A DNA stretch of 64,000 bases from Rhodocyclaceae bacterium (GTDB lineage Bacteria; Pseudomonadota; Gammaproteobacteria; Burkholderiales; Rhodocyclaceae): assembly GCA_016718525.1 (NCBI GenBank), contig JADKDD010000002.1, forward strand, positions 1,240,001-1,304,000. The letters run 5' to 3'. The position numbers and the translations under genes are program-made. Positions 1-8,639 of the stretch are shown here, one piece after another (position 1 is the stretch's first letter; each line of letters begins with the position of its first letter). Under the pieces are notes generated by a model. It did not search any database, was not told the DNA's origin, and worked only from the letters and a program-made list of their open reading frames with translations.

Positions 1-674
1 GGGTCTTTGGCTGAACCAAGACTGGTTTTCATGACGGACCCAATGACCTGCTCCGGCGGAATTCCATAAACCCGTTCGCTGAATGCGCGCATGAAACTTA
101 CATCACCACCTGAACAGATATAGGTCTTGAAGCCGCTGGCGCGCAGGAAAGTCAATAGTTCCAGCATTGGCTGATACACCATTTCCGTAAATGGTCGCCT
201 GGATTTCGGATGGCGCGCCGTCGCTACCCACTCAGTCACGATTTTGTTGAACTCTTCCGTGGTGTTGCCCGCATTCGCCGCAACAACCATTTCAAACAAG
301 GCCCTCGTTCCCCCAGCCATAACCGCTTTCATGTCGCCATCGAGCAGTGCCTTAAATGCCGGCTTCTCCTGCCACTCCGGGTGTTGCGGGGCCAGCGCGC
401 GGATTCGGTCGAAGGTAAAAAACAGCTGGAAATACATGGGTTGTTCTGACCACAGCGTACCGTCGTTGTCGAACACTGCAATCCTCTCACCTGGTGCAAC
501 GAAGTCCTTGCTACCGGGTTTAGTTACGCGCTCGACAAAGCTGATGATCGATGCCTTGCTGGCAGCGTTATTCCACGAAGGTAGGGGGTCAGCAGCATAG
601 GCCGGGGCAATCCAGACAGCGACCAACAGTATCAGGAGATGCCGTAAATAATTTGTCTGGTGGCTGATCAACAT
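1..674 (-). CDS. HAD-family phosphatase, exported (3' end outside window)
   Basis: The frame is open from an ATG at 674 to the left edge, so 224 residues are visible and the C-terminus is missing. A GGAG ribosome site precedes the ATG. The first 27 residues form a signal peptide ending APAYA, so the product should be periplasmic. The HAD nucleophile motif VFDNDGTLW has its two aspartates at about residues 69 and 71. A later YICSGG segment fits motif II. This matches the phosphoserine-phosphatase-like branch of the haloacid dehalogenase superfamily, which hydrolyses small phosphoesters with magnesium. The substrate cannot be read from sequence. It lies 3' of, and on the same strand as, the DMT transporter gene. 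Confidence 0.75.
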   Translation of the reverse strand, partial: MLISHQTNYLRHLLILLVAVWIAPAYAADPLPSWNNAASKASIISFVERVTKPGSKDFVAPGERIAVFDNDGTLWSEQPMYFQLFFTFDRIRALAPQHPEWQEKPAFKALLDGDMKAVMAGGTRALFEMVVAANAGNTTEEFNKIVTEWVATARHPKSRRPFTEMVYQPMLELLTFLRASGFKTYICSGGDVSFMRAFSERVYGIPPEQVIGSVMKTSLGSAKD

Positions 675-729
675 AATTTTTTCTCCATACGGTTAGTTTC
701 AGAAGATTAGATCGGGGCGCGCCCACTGG

Positions 730-1728
730 CTAACGGCGGCCAACGCCAGCGGCGATAAGGCTTGCCCCAATAATAAGCGTTCCACCGATGAATTCACGTA
801 ATCCCGGCACTTCACCAGCAAGCCACCACGCAGAAACTGCGGCAAACAACAGCTCACTGACCAGAATAACAATGGCGCGGGTAGCTGTCACGCGCATCAG
901 GCCAAATTGCATCAGGCTAACCACCAACACCAAAAGAGCGCCGGTTCCCAGTATCAACGCCCATACAGATGCAGGAAGCGAAGCAGGCCAATCTTGCACG
1001 TCGTAAAAAGCCAGAGCGATAGTGGCTGTTGCTGCACTGCCTATGGTCGCCGCCAGTGTCTTTTGCGCCTGCGGGATATGATCGGCGCGCCGGACAGAGA
1101 CGTTGTACGCGGCATAAGCAATGCCCGCCATCAGTCCGAGGCCATCGCCAACCCCCAATTCGCCATTGATCGCCGAAGGGCCCAGCATAACGACGGCGCC
1201 GGAGAGCGCCATCAATACGACTCCAACCCCGCCCAACCGAATCGGTTCGGCAAGGAACCAGCGGGCAAGGAAAAGCGTCCACAACGGTGCCAAATACAAC
1301 AGCAACGTCGCACGCAGCACATTTCCATGCAGCGTGGCGAGGATGAACCCGGTATTGGTCGCGCCGCCCAGGAGGCCGATCAGTGCCAGCATCGCAAAGG
1401 GCGACGCGGGCAATGTCAGGGTGGTGCAGTCAAGCTTAGGTTTTTGGAATATTTGCTGCCAAAAAAACGCCAGACACAGGACGGTGGCGGCCAACTCCGT
1501 CGCAATGATTGCCCATACGCCGGAAACACCTTCTGCGGCCAATAAACGAAACGGATACCAACTTATGCCCCATAAGGCCGCGCTGGCAAGCAGTGCCAGT
1601 AGGGCGAGTGTTTGTGGCGGCGATGTGATTCCGGCTTGATTCGTAGTGCTAAATGAAGGGCTACCCATAGGATGTTCGCTGTATTCAACTAACGCAAACT
1701 CCCTGACAGGTGCAGGCGCTGCGGACAC
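730..1728 (-). CDS. DMT-superfamily (EamA-type) inner-membrane transporter
   Basis: The 332-residue product is almost entirely hydrophobic, with about ten predicted membrane segments in two EamA-like halves. Segments such as ALLALLASAALWGISWYPF near the N-terminus and the C-terminal GGTLIIGASLIAAGVGRR are typical of drug/metabolite exporters. The substrate is unknown. The N-terminal 20 residues are polar and atypical, so an internal ATG at about 1668 is a credible alternative start. The gene is divergent from rsmB with only 19 bases between the annotated starts, so promoters may overlap or the shorter start may be used. The HAD gene follows on the same strand after 55 bases. Confidence 0.8.
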   Translation of the reverse strand: MSAAPAPVREFALVEYSEHPMGSPSFSTTNQAGITSPPQTLALLALLASAALWGISWYPFRLLAAEGVSGVWAIIATELAATVLCLAFFWQQIFQKPKLDCTTLTLPASPFAMLALIGLLGGATNTGFILATLHGNVLRATLLLYLAPLWTLFLARWFLAEPIRLGGVGVVLMALSGAVVMLGPSAINGELGVGDGLGLMAGIAYAAYNVSVRRADHIPQAQKTLAATIGSAATATIALAFYDVQDWPASLPASVWALILGTGALLVLVVSLMQFGLMRVTATRAIVILVSELLFAAVSAWWLAGEVPGLREFIGGTLIIGASLIAAGVGRR

Positions 1729-1747
1729 ATGCGGCTAGACTGTTGCA

Positions 1748-3109
1748 ATGATCCAATCTTCTCACGTTTTGATTGCCCCTGCCGACACCGGATTGCCGTT
1801 TAGCCCGCCGATGGCAACGACCCTGGCTGCTGCTGCGGCTGCAGTGGCACTGGTCATTGATGGCGGAACGCCGGATGCGAGTCTGCAAGCACTGCCATCG
1901 GGAGTTCGCCCCGGTGCAATGGACCTGAGCTATAACGCACTCCGCGATTTCGGTCGAGGTGACTTTCTACTTTCGAAACTGATGGAAACGCCGCCTGCCG
2001 ATGTTTTGGTTCGCAGCCTGCTGTTGGTTGCACTGAGTCGATTGGAACGTCGCCCCGACGAGGCACACACCATCGTGAATCAGGCAACCACAGCGGCAAC
2101 CACAATCGGGAACGGCCGTTACAAGGGTCTGGTGAACGGCGTGTTGCGAAATTTTTTGCGACGCAAAGATGAGTTGATTGAGGTGGCTGATGCCGATAAC
2201 GTCGCGAGCACTCGCCACCCGGCCTGGTGGATCAAGCGACTGCGCGCGGACCACCCGGACCGATGGCAAGAGATTTCCGCCACAGGCAATACTCATCCGC
2301 CCATGTGCCTGCGTTTTAATCAACGGCGTATGACCAGCACCAACTGGCAATCAGCGTTGGCTGAGGCGGGGATAAATGCGCGGCGACTTGGCAATGAAGC
2401 CTTGTTGCTTGACCGCCCGATAGCCGTCGAACGCGTTCCAGGTTTTGTTACCGGAATATGCTCAGTGCAGGATTTCGGGGCGCAGGCTGCGGCGCATTTG
2501 CTGGATGTGACTGATGGCATGAAAGTGCTCGATGCCTGCGCCGCGCCGGGTGGAAAAAGTGCGCATCTGCTGGAACTGGCCGCGATCGATTTGCTCGCGT
2601 TGGACCATGACGCGCGACGTCTGAGACGGATTGAAAGCAACTTGGCACGCCTTGGCCTTTCCGCACAGGTGAGTCTTGGCGATGCTGCCAAGCCCGAGCG
2701 ATGGTGGGATGGCGTGCCGTTTGACCGGATTTTGGCGGATGTGCCGTGTACTGCTTCTGGTGTCATACGACGTCATCCTGATGCCAAGTGGTTGCGTCGT
2801 GAAACTGATGTCGCCAAATTTGCCAAACAGCAAGCCAAAATCATCGATGCACTTTGGCAAACGCTGGCACGAGGTGGCAAAATGCTATACGCAACCTGCT
2901 CAGTGTTCAGGCAAGAAAACGAGTTGCAGATACTTAACTTCTTGGGACGCCATGCAGATGCCATTCGCTTGCCGACAAAATTGATTAATTCGTCACTGAA
3001 ATCAACAGCAACAACAGCCGATGCACCAAATACAAACGATTTGGAATTAAGACTTTTGCCGACTGCCGAACATGATGGCTTTTATTACGCGCTGTTGCAA
3101 AAGCGCTAG
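1748..3109 (+). CDS. rsmB: 16S rRNA (cytosine967-C5)-methyltransferase RsmB
   Basis: The 453-residue protein has an N-terminal NusB-like RNA-binding region (about residues 20-150) and a Rossmann methyltransferase domain. SAM motif I reads LDACAAPGGKSAHLL near residue 262. The two conserved cysteines are visible in ADVPCTASG (about 332) and YATCSVF (about 383); the second is the family's catalytic nucleophile. RsmB makes m5C967 in 16S rRNA. A copy of the dispersed repeat lies in frame at 2321-2347, encoding part of RRMTSTNW. The 3' end overlaps the DUF4390 gene by 38 bases, so the two are probably translationally coupled. A second in-frame ATG at 1811 would remove a non-conserved leader. Confidence 0.93.
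   Translation: MIQSSHVLIAPADTGLPFSPPMATTLAAAAAAVALVIDGGTPDASLQALPSGVRPGAMDLSYNALRDFGRGDFLLSKLMETPPADVLVRSLLLVALSRLERRPDEAHTIVNQATTAATTIGNGRYKGLVNGVLRNFLRRKDELIEVADADNVASTRHPAWWIKRLRADHPDRWQEISATGNTHPPMCLRFNQRRMTSTNWQSALAEAGINARRLGNEALLLDRPIAVERVPGFVTGICSVQDFGAQAAAHLLDVTDGMKVLDACAAPGGKSAHLLELAAIDLLALDHDARRLRRIESNLARLGLSAQVSLGDAAKPERWWDGVPFDRILADVPCTASGVIRRHPDAKWLRRETDVAKFAKQQAKIIDALWQTLARGGKMLYATCSVFRQENELQILNFLGRHADAIRLPTKLINSSLKSTATTADAPNTNDLELRLLPTAEHDGFYYALLQKR
2321..2347 (+). repeat. Dispersed repeat copy inside rsmB
   Basis: The two arms CAACGGCGTATG and ACCAGCACCAACTGG are directly joined over 27 bases. It differs from the window consensus (CAACGGCGTGTC then ACCAGCACCAACTGG) at two positions. 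It keeps the rsmB frame open. Confidence 0.75.
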
Positions 3110-3668
3110 AGCGATCGGCACAGCGCTCTTGTTAGTGGTTGCCAATGCAGCCACTGCAGGCAGCATTGAACCGGTGACCGCCGCACTAAACCAGAATGAA
3201 GATGGTTATTCGCTCGCGGCAAATTTCAACATCAATCTTGGCAGCCACCTTGACGATATATTGACCAAGGGTGGCGTACCGCTTTTTTTCAATCTCGAAT
3301 TCGTGCTTGAACGGCCTCGCAAATACTGGGTGGCAGAACATATCGTGAGCTACGCATTGGTCTATCGATTGAGTTATAGCGGGTTGACGCGTCAATATCG
3401 TTTGTCCAACGGTGCGCTGCACCTGAATTACGCGACACTGGAAGAAGCCTTAAGCGGACTTGGGCGCATCAATGCTTCAAACGTTGTCGAGAAAGGCAAG
3501 ATTTCCCCCGGGGAATCGTATAGCGCGGCGGTGCGCCTGACGCTTGATCGCAATCAGTTGCCAAAACCGTTTCAACTTGACGCGATTACAGATAAAGAGT
3601 GGCAAGTCGCTACGTCGACACTGCGCTGGAAATTTGTCGCTCCCAATTCTTTGGCGGTGCCGCAATGA
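3072..3668 (+). CDS. DUF4390 protein, exported
   Basis: The 198-residue product has a signal peptide (about residues 1-29, ending NAATA) followed by a beta-rich domain with the pattern of DUF4390 proteins, including LEFVLERPRKYWVAE. In betaproteobacteria this gene commonly lies between rsmB and ntrY, as here. The start overlaps rsmB by 38 bases, and the stop TGA overlaps the ntrY ATG (ATGA). Its biochemical role is not established. The context suggests an envelope partner of the NtrY sensor kinase, but that is only inference. Confidence 0.8.
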   Translation: MMAFITRCCKSARAIGTALLLVVANAATAGSIEPVTAALNQNEDGYSLAANFNINLGSHLDDILTKGGVPLFFNLEFVLERPRKYWVAEHIVSYALVYRLSYSGLTRQYRLSNGALHLNYATLEEALSGLGRINASNVVEKGKISPGESYSAAVRLTLDRNQLPKPFQLDAITDKEWQVATSTLRWKFVAPNSLAVPQ

Positions 3669-5869
3669 GAATCGCCCTCATCGTATTTGCGGCGCTCGGC
3701 GGAATCATGCTGTTTCTGTTGGCCGAAGCCAGCAGCAATACCACCCTGTTGGCTGGCTATTACCCGATTCTGTTAGCCATCAACGGGCTTGCTACTGCAG
3801 CCCTGTTGGCGCTGGTCATTACCCAGATTGTGCGCTTGCGCCGGGATTTCCGTGCAGGAGTTTTCGGCGCGCGGCTAAAGCGACGGCTTTTGTTGATGTT
3901 GGCGCTGATGGCAGTACTGCCCGGAGTATTGGTTTACGCCGTTTCGATGCAGTTTGCGATCAAGAGCATCGACTCTTGGTTCGATGTGAGGGTTGATACG
4001 GCGCTCGAAGGTGGCCTCAAGCTGGCGCATCGTGCGCTTGACGCGTTGCAAGCTGACGCGCTTGAAAAGGCACGTGGCATTGCTGGTGAAATTGGCGACG
4101 GGCAAAACCTCAGCATCGCCAAATTGGGGCGCCTGCGTGAGCAGGCGGGTGTGCACAGCGCAACGGTCATCAGCCCGTCGGGACGGGTGCTGGCAAGCAG
4201 TGCTGCCGAGTCGGCAGGTTTTATGCCGGATCTCCCGGCGCCAAGTCAGTTAAAAGCTGCGCGAGGTGAGCGTGGATTCGCCGTGGTTGGTGAAGGTAAC
4301 CATGAGGGGCAGGATCGAGCACTTGTATTGCGCGCTTTGGTGCCACTGACCGGTTCGGGTTTTGCCTTGGAACCAAATATTTTGCAAGTGACGCAGCCTG
4401 TGCCTTCGTCAATAGCCGACAGTGCGGCGAGTGTGGAGTCGGCGCAACGTGACTATCAGGCACTGCAGCTTGGCCGCTCAGGGCTCAAGCAGATATATAG
4501 TCTGACGCTGACTCTGGCGCTGTTGTTGGCGCTGTTTGCAGCAATTGCGCTGGCGTTCTTCTTGGCTGAACGCCTTGCTGCACCGCTGCTGATTCTGGCG
4601 GAGGGTACGCGTGCGGTTGCCGCTGGCGACTTTACACCAAGGGCTACTGTCGCCGCCTCTGATGAGATGGGCGTGCTGACTCATTCGTTCAACAGCATGA
4701 CGCAGCAACTGGGGGAAGCGCGCCATGAAAACGAACGTCGCAGAGTCGAGGTTGAAACTGCTCAGGCTTACCTTGAAAGCGTCTTGGCTAACCTGTCCGC
4801 AGGTGTTTTGGCATTCGACGCCGAATATCGACTGCGCGCCGTCAACCGGGGAGCTGCCACAATTCTTGGTGAAGACCTGGGGGATTTGTTACAGCTGCCG
4901 CCTGCGCGCTGGACGCGCCACCCCGCCCTGGCGACGACGATCACTCAAGGGTTTGCTGCGCATGCCGATGAGTGGCAGGAGCAAATGGAGATTGGCCGAG
5001 GCGATGCAAGACCACAGGTCCTGTTGGTACGAGGTACTGCCTTGCCAGAAACAGCAGGCGGCGGCGGGTTTGTCGTCGTGTTCGACGACATTACCGATTT
5101 GATAGCTGCACAACGCAGTGCCGCATGGGGTGAGGTCGCACGACGTCTGGCCCACGAAATCAAGAATCCGTTGACACCGATACAGCTTAGTGCGGAGCGT
5201 CTGCAATTAAAGTTGGCAGGTGAATTGCAGGGCGCATCGCAAGAGTTTCTTGAGAGAGCGACGCAAACCATCATTGATCAGGTGTCGTCATTAAAGAAGA
5301 TGGTCAATGAGTTTCGCGACTATGCGCGCACTCCGGCGCCCCAGTTGGCCGCTATCGATCTCGCCGGGTTGGTACGCAACGTCATTCTGTTGTATCTGAG
5401 CTCCCCGGTACCGATCAGATTTGACGAGACAATCCACGAATCACAGTTGGAACTATTGCCAAACTCCGCTCACCAATCGCGATTGCCTTTAGTCATGGCA
5501 GATGCCCAACAATTGCGGCAGGTGTTGCACAATTTATTTGCGAATGCTCAAGACGCGCTTGCAGCGGTAACCGCGCCGTTGATAACAGTGACTATCCATG
5601 TAGAAGGTGAAAGAATGCGCTTGAGCGTAAACGACAATGGCAACGGCTTTACCCCCCAAATCTTGGCTCGTGCGTTTGAGCCATATGTCACAACGAAGGC
5701 GAAAGGCACCGGCCTTGGTTTGGCAATCGTAAAGAAGATTGTCGACGATCACGGCGGCGAAATTCGCCTCACCAATGACCGCGGCGGGCGTGTAGATATT
5801 TGGCTACCGCTGGCTCCGATTGCACCTACATCGACTCCATTTAACTCACTTATCGAGGGAACCAACTGA
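3665..5869 (+). CDS. ntrY: NtrY-type membrane sensor histidine kinase
   Basis: I chose the ATG at 3665, which overlaps the preceding stop as ATGA and gives 734 residues. The protein has three N-terminal membrane helices, a periplasmic sensor region (about 105-275), a fourth helix (about 279-305), HAMP, a PAS-like segment, and a kinase core. The phosphoacceptor histidine is in RRLAHEIKNPLTPIQ near residue 496. ATP-binding boxes are NLFANAQDAL, DNGNGFTP and GTGLGLAIVKKI. NtrY is the membrane partner of NtrX and is linked to nitrogen metabolism and, in some relatives, to redox or envelope responses. The stop codon overlaps the ntrX start. Confidence 0.92.
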   Translation: MRIALIVFAALGGIMLFLLAEASSNTTLLAGYYPILLAINGLATAALLALVITQIVRLRRDFRAGVFGARLKRRLLLMLALMAVLPGVLVYAVSMQFAIKSIDSWFDVRVDTALEGGLKLAHRALDALQADALEKARGIAGEIGDGQNLSIAKLGRLREQAGVHSATVISPSGRVLASSAAESAGFMPDLPAPSQLKAARGERGFAVVGEGNHEGQDRALVLRALVPLTGSGFALEPNILQVTQPVPSSIADSAASVESAQRDYQALQLGRSGLKQIYSLTLTLALLLALFAAIALAFFLAERLAAPLLILAEGTRAVAAGDFTPRATVAASDEMGVLTHSFNSMTQQLGEARHENERRRVEVETAQAYLESVLANLSAGVLAFDAEYRLRAVNRGAATILGEDLGDLLQLPPARWTRHPALATTITQGFAAHADEWQEQMEIGRGDARPQVLLVRGTALPETAGGGGFVVVFDDITDLIAAQRSAAWGEVARRLAHEIKNPLTPIQLSAERLQLKLAGELQGASQEFLERATQTIIDQVSSLKKMVNEFRDYARTPAPQLAAIDLAGLVRNVILLYLSSPVPIRFDETIHESQLELLPNSAHQSRLPLVMADAQQLRQVLHNLFANAQDALAAVTAPLITVTIHVEGERMRLSVNDNGNGFTPQILARAFEPYVTTKAKGTGLGLAIVKKIVDDHGGEIRLTNDRGGRVDIWLPLAPIAPTSTPFNSLIEGTN

Positions 5870-7104
5870 TGTCAAAAATTCTCGTCGTCGACGATGAGGT
5901 CGGCATACGCGAACTACTGAGTGAAATCCTTAAGGATGAGGGCCATGATGTCGAGCAAGCCGAAGATGCGGCTGCGGCGCGCAGCGCCCGGACCATTGGG
6001 CGACCTGATTTGGTGCTGCTCGATATTTGGATGCCTGATACTGACGGCATAACGCTTCTCAAGGAGTGGGCCAGAAACGGACAGTTGACCATGCCGGTGA
6101 TCATGATGTCAGGTCATGCAACCATCGATACCGCCGTTGAGGCAACACGCATCGGTGCGACAGATTTTCTGGAAAAGCCGGTGGGTATGCAAAAACTGCT
6201 GGCGGCGGTCAAGAAGGCACTTGAGAAAGACGCGCGAACCACAGCGGCCGGATTATTGCTCGATGATTTCCCCCGCTCGGCGCCGCTACGGGACCTCAAG
6301 AAACGCCTTGATCAAATGTTAGCCAAACGTCCGTTGCTGTTACTACGCTCCATGCCCGGCAGCATTATCGAGCTGGTCATGAATGGCATTCACGGACCAG
6401 GCAAGTCCGGGATAGATTTGGCGCATGACTCTCAGCCTCTTGGCGTCGACCAGCTCGAGCGAATTCAAGGCGGAGTGTTGTGGTGTGAAGAGCTGTTGCG
6501 ACTCACCCGCTTGCAACAAAAGAATCTGGCGTTCGCTGCAGAAAGACTCGAGCGCTACGCGCTGCATCTGGTAGTCGGGACAACGCATACCCCTGCCGAA
6601 CTTCTTGCGCATGGTTGGGACGAAAGTGTCCTGAATCGATTGTTCGAAACGACGCTAGGGGTACCGGGGTTGATTGAGTTACGCGACGAGGTCCCTGAGT
6701 TGTCGGTGCAACTCCTTGCGCGCGCCGTGGCTAGCAGTGAAGTTCCCTTGCGCCGCCTCACCACTCCGGCACTGAATGCCTTGCGCCAACACGCATGGCA
6801 CGGCGGATATGCGGAACTACGCGGCATCGTCAAATCGCTGGCGCTCGGCAGTTTGAATGAAGACATCGACGAACATGATGTCCGCCAACTGGTGATGCCC
6901 AACGATCAGTCCGAACACACCATCTCGGCAATCGACGCAGCCGTGCTGGATCTGCCTTTACGCGAAGCGCGTGAAATATTCGAGCGAATGTACTTTAATT
7001 TTCACTTGCAGCACGATGGCAGCAATATGACGCGACTGGCGGAGAAGACCGGCCTTGAGCGAACTCACCTGTATCGAAAACTGAAAGACCTTGGTCTGCG
7101 CTAG
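5869..7104 (+). CDS. NtrX-like response regulator with degenerate AAA+ domain
   Basis: Residues 1-120 are an intact receiver: DDE acidic pocket, phosphoacceptor aspartate in LVLLDIWMPD, and the lysine in FLEKPVG. The last ~45 residues form a Fis-type helix-turn-helix (MTRLAEKTGLERTHLYRKL). The central region still resembles a sigma54 AAA+ activator (GGVLWCEELLRL for Walker B, then VVGTTHTPAELLAHGWDESVLNRLFE). However, no Walker A loop and no GAFTGA loop are present, and the acidic Walker B residues are changed. The protein is 411 residues, shorter than usual NtrX. It therefore probably cannot hydrolyse ATP or open sigma54 promoters, and may act as a phosphorylation-controlled DNA binder. It is coupled to ntrY by a one-base overlap. 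Confidence 0.88.
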   Translation: MSKILVVDDEVGIRELLSEILKDEGHDVEQAEDAAAARSARTIGRPDLVLLDIWMPDTDGITLLKEWARNGQLTMPVIMMSGHATIDTAVEATRIGATDFLEKPVGMQKLLAAVKKALEKDARTTAAGLLLDDFPRSAPLRDLKKRLDQMLAKRPLLLLRSMPGSIIELVMNGIHGPGKSGIDLAHDSQPLGVDQLERIQGGVLWCEELLRLTRLQQKNLAFAAERLERYALHLVVGTTHTPAELLAHGWDESVLNRLFETTLGVPGLIELRDEVPELSVQLLARAVASSEVPLRRLTTPALNALRQHAWHGGYAELRGIVKSLALGSLNEDIDEHDVRQLVMPNDQSEHTISAIDAAVLDLPLREAREIFERMYFNFHLQHDGSNMTRLAEKTGLERTHLYRKLKDLGLR

Positions 7105-7143
7105 ATACTGAAGGACTCTTACCTTAACTTTTTGGATTTCCAA

Positions 7144-8217
7144 ATGTCCCATTCGAATCGCCCGGATAACGATACATTTTTACGCGCCTTGTTGCGCCAA
7201 CCAGTGGAATACACTCCTGTTTGGCTGATGCGTCAGGCGGGCCGCTACCTGCCTGAATACATGGAGACACGTCGCCGCGCCGGAAGTTTCCTTGAACTTT
7301 GCAAGAACCCTCAGTTGGCTTGTGAGGTAACACTGCAGCCATTGGCGCGATTCAATCTGGATGCTGCCATCCTGTTCTCAGATATCCTGACCGTGCCTGA
7401 CGCCATGGGTCTCGGTCTTTATTTCAGCGAAGGTGAAGGGCCGAAATTCGAACGCCCCCTGCGCGAGGAATGGGCGATCAGAGACCTTACCGCGCCGGAT
7501 CCGAATGTGCATTTGCGTTATGTCATGGATGCGGTCGCGGAGATCCGGAGAGCACTCGCTAACTCTGTCCCGCTGATCGGATTCTCGGGCAGTCCATGGA
7601 CACTGGCGTGCTACATGGTCGAAGGCGGTGCTTCAAGCGACTACCGGACAGTGAAAACCATGCTCTACAGTCGGCCGGATTTGTTGCATCACATTTTGTC
7701 GGTTACGGCGACCGCTGTGACTGATTATTTGAATGCGCAGATTGAGTCCGGCGCCCAGGCGGTGATGATCTTTGACTCTTGGGGCGGCGTATTGTCACAC
7801 GCAGCTTATCGCGAGTTTTCACTGAACTACATGCAGAGCATCATCGCCGGACTTAAACGCAGTCATGATGGCGAGCAGGTCCCCTGCATTGTGTTTACCA
7901 AAGGAGGTGGTCAATGGCTTGAGGCGATCGCAGAAAGTGGTTGTGACGCGATCGGCTGCGACTGGACCACGGACCTGGGATTGGCGCGACAAAGAGTGGG
8001 GCATCGCGTTGCCTTGCAAGGAAACGTCGATCCAATGACCCTATTCGCGTCGCCCGACAAAATCGCTGCCGAGGCGCGTCGTGTTTTGGATAGCTTCGGT
8101 GACAACAGCATGGGCGGTCACGTGTTCAATTTAGGTCATGGAATTTCTCAATTTACCCCCCCGGAAAATGTTTCGGCATTGGTCGATGCGGTGCACTCCC
8201 ATAGTCGGCGGGCTTAG
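7144..8217 (+). CDS. hemE: Uroporphyrinogen decarboxylase HemE
   Basis: HemE removes four carboxyl groups from uroporphyrinogen III to give coproporphyrinogen III in haem synthesis. The product is 357 residues from the ATG at 7144, close to the family's usual 354; a TTG at 7132 would add four residues. The N-terminal signature PVWLMRQAGRYLPEY supplies the conserved arginines. The second family signature, FSGSPWTLACYMVEGG, is also present, as are FDSWGG and the C-terminal NLGHGI. It follows the ntrX gene after 39 bases. Cytochrome-rich loci downstream would depend on this pathway. Confidence 0.95.
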   Translation: MSHSNRPDNDTFLRALLRQPVEYTPVWLMRQAGRYLPEYMETRRRAGSFLELCKNPQLACEVTLQPLARFNLDAAILFSDILTVPDAMGLGLYFSEGEGPKFERPLREEWAIRDLTAPDPNVHLRYVMDAVAEIRRALANSVPLIGFSGSPWTLACYMVEGGASSDYRTVKTMLYSRPDLLHHILSVTATAVTDYLNAQIESGAQAVMIFDSWGGVLSHAAYREFSLNYMQSIIAGLKRSHDGEQVPCIVFTKGGGQWLEAIAESGCDAIGCDWTTDLGLARQRVGHRVALQGNVDPMTLFASPDKIAAEARRVLDSFGDNSMGGHVFNLGHGISQFTPPENVSALVDAVHSHSRRA

Positions 8218-8639
8218 TTAGGTTATGCCTGCCTTGGACCCCGGTTTGCACAAGGGATTCGATCCGGCGGTGAGGCCCAAACCCCGTCTTATTAGGCCTT
8301 CCAGAGGGTAGTTGTTTAGCGTTTTGTGCCCAGAAAATTTTTCTCGCAACCCTTGACTTATTAACAGAAGCTGAGGTAAAGCGGTTTTTCCACGATTTTG
8401 ACGTACGTGTTTGCAAGTCTATTTTTAAGTGATTGAAAAATAAGGATTGTTTATCTGTTCAATTGTTGCACAATTCTTACAATTCCCTGATAGAACGGCC
8501 TCTCTGGGGCTTCCAGTGCAGGTTCCCCACAAAGTTATCCACAGAAATTGTGGGTAAGAAAAAATCCCTTTCAGCCCATGGGTTTAGGTAATAAATGCAA
8601 AGTGTCTTCGAGATGTATTTGGCAAGCTACTGAACGGGC
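8218..8639. other. 422-base non-coding gap between hemE and priA
   Basis: No gene is supported here. The central part (about 8330-8500) is AT-rich, and an AATTGT-TGC-ACAATT palindrome occurs at about 8460-8474. The right part holds a pair of inverted DnaA-box-like sites (separate entry). A weak promoter candidate for priA is TTGACG at about 8398 with TATTTT sixteen bases on. No convincing terminator for hemE was seen. Confidence 0.6.
8535..8557. promoter_or_regulatory. Inverted DnaA-box-like pair
   Basis: TTATCCACA at 8535-8543 is a perfect consensus DnaA box. After five bases, TGTGGGTAA at 8549-8557 is an inverted box with one mismatch. A weaker TTCCCCACA lies at 8523-8531. The cluster sits just right of an AT-rich stretch, a layout seen at replication origins and DnaA-controlled promoters. 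Binding is inferred only. Confidence 0.45.

Noticed and set aside
8460..8474. AATTGT-TGC-ACAATT palindrome as a terminator for hemE
   Set aside because: The stem is AT-rich, is about 240 bases from the stop, and has no T run.
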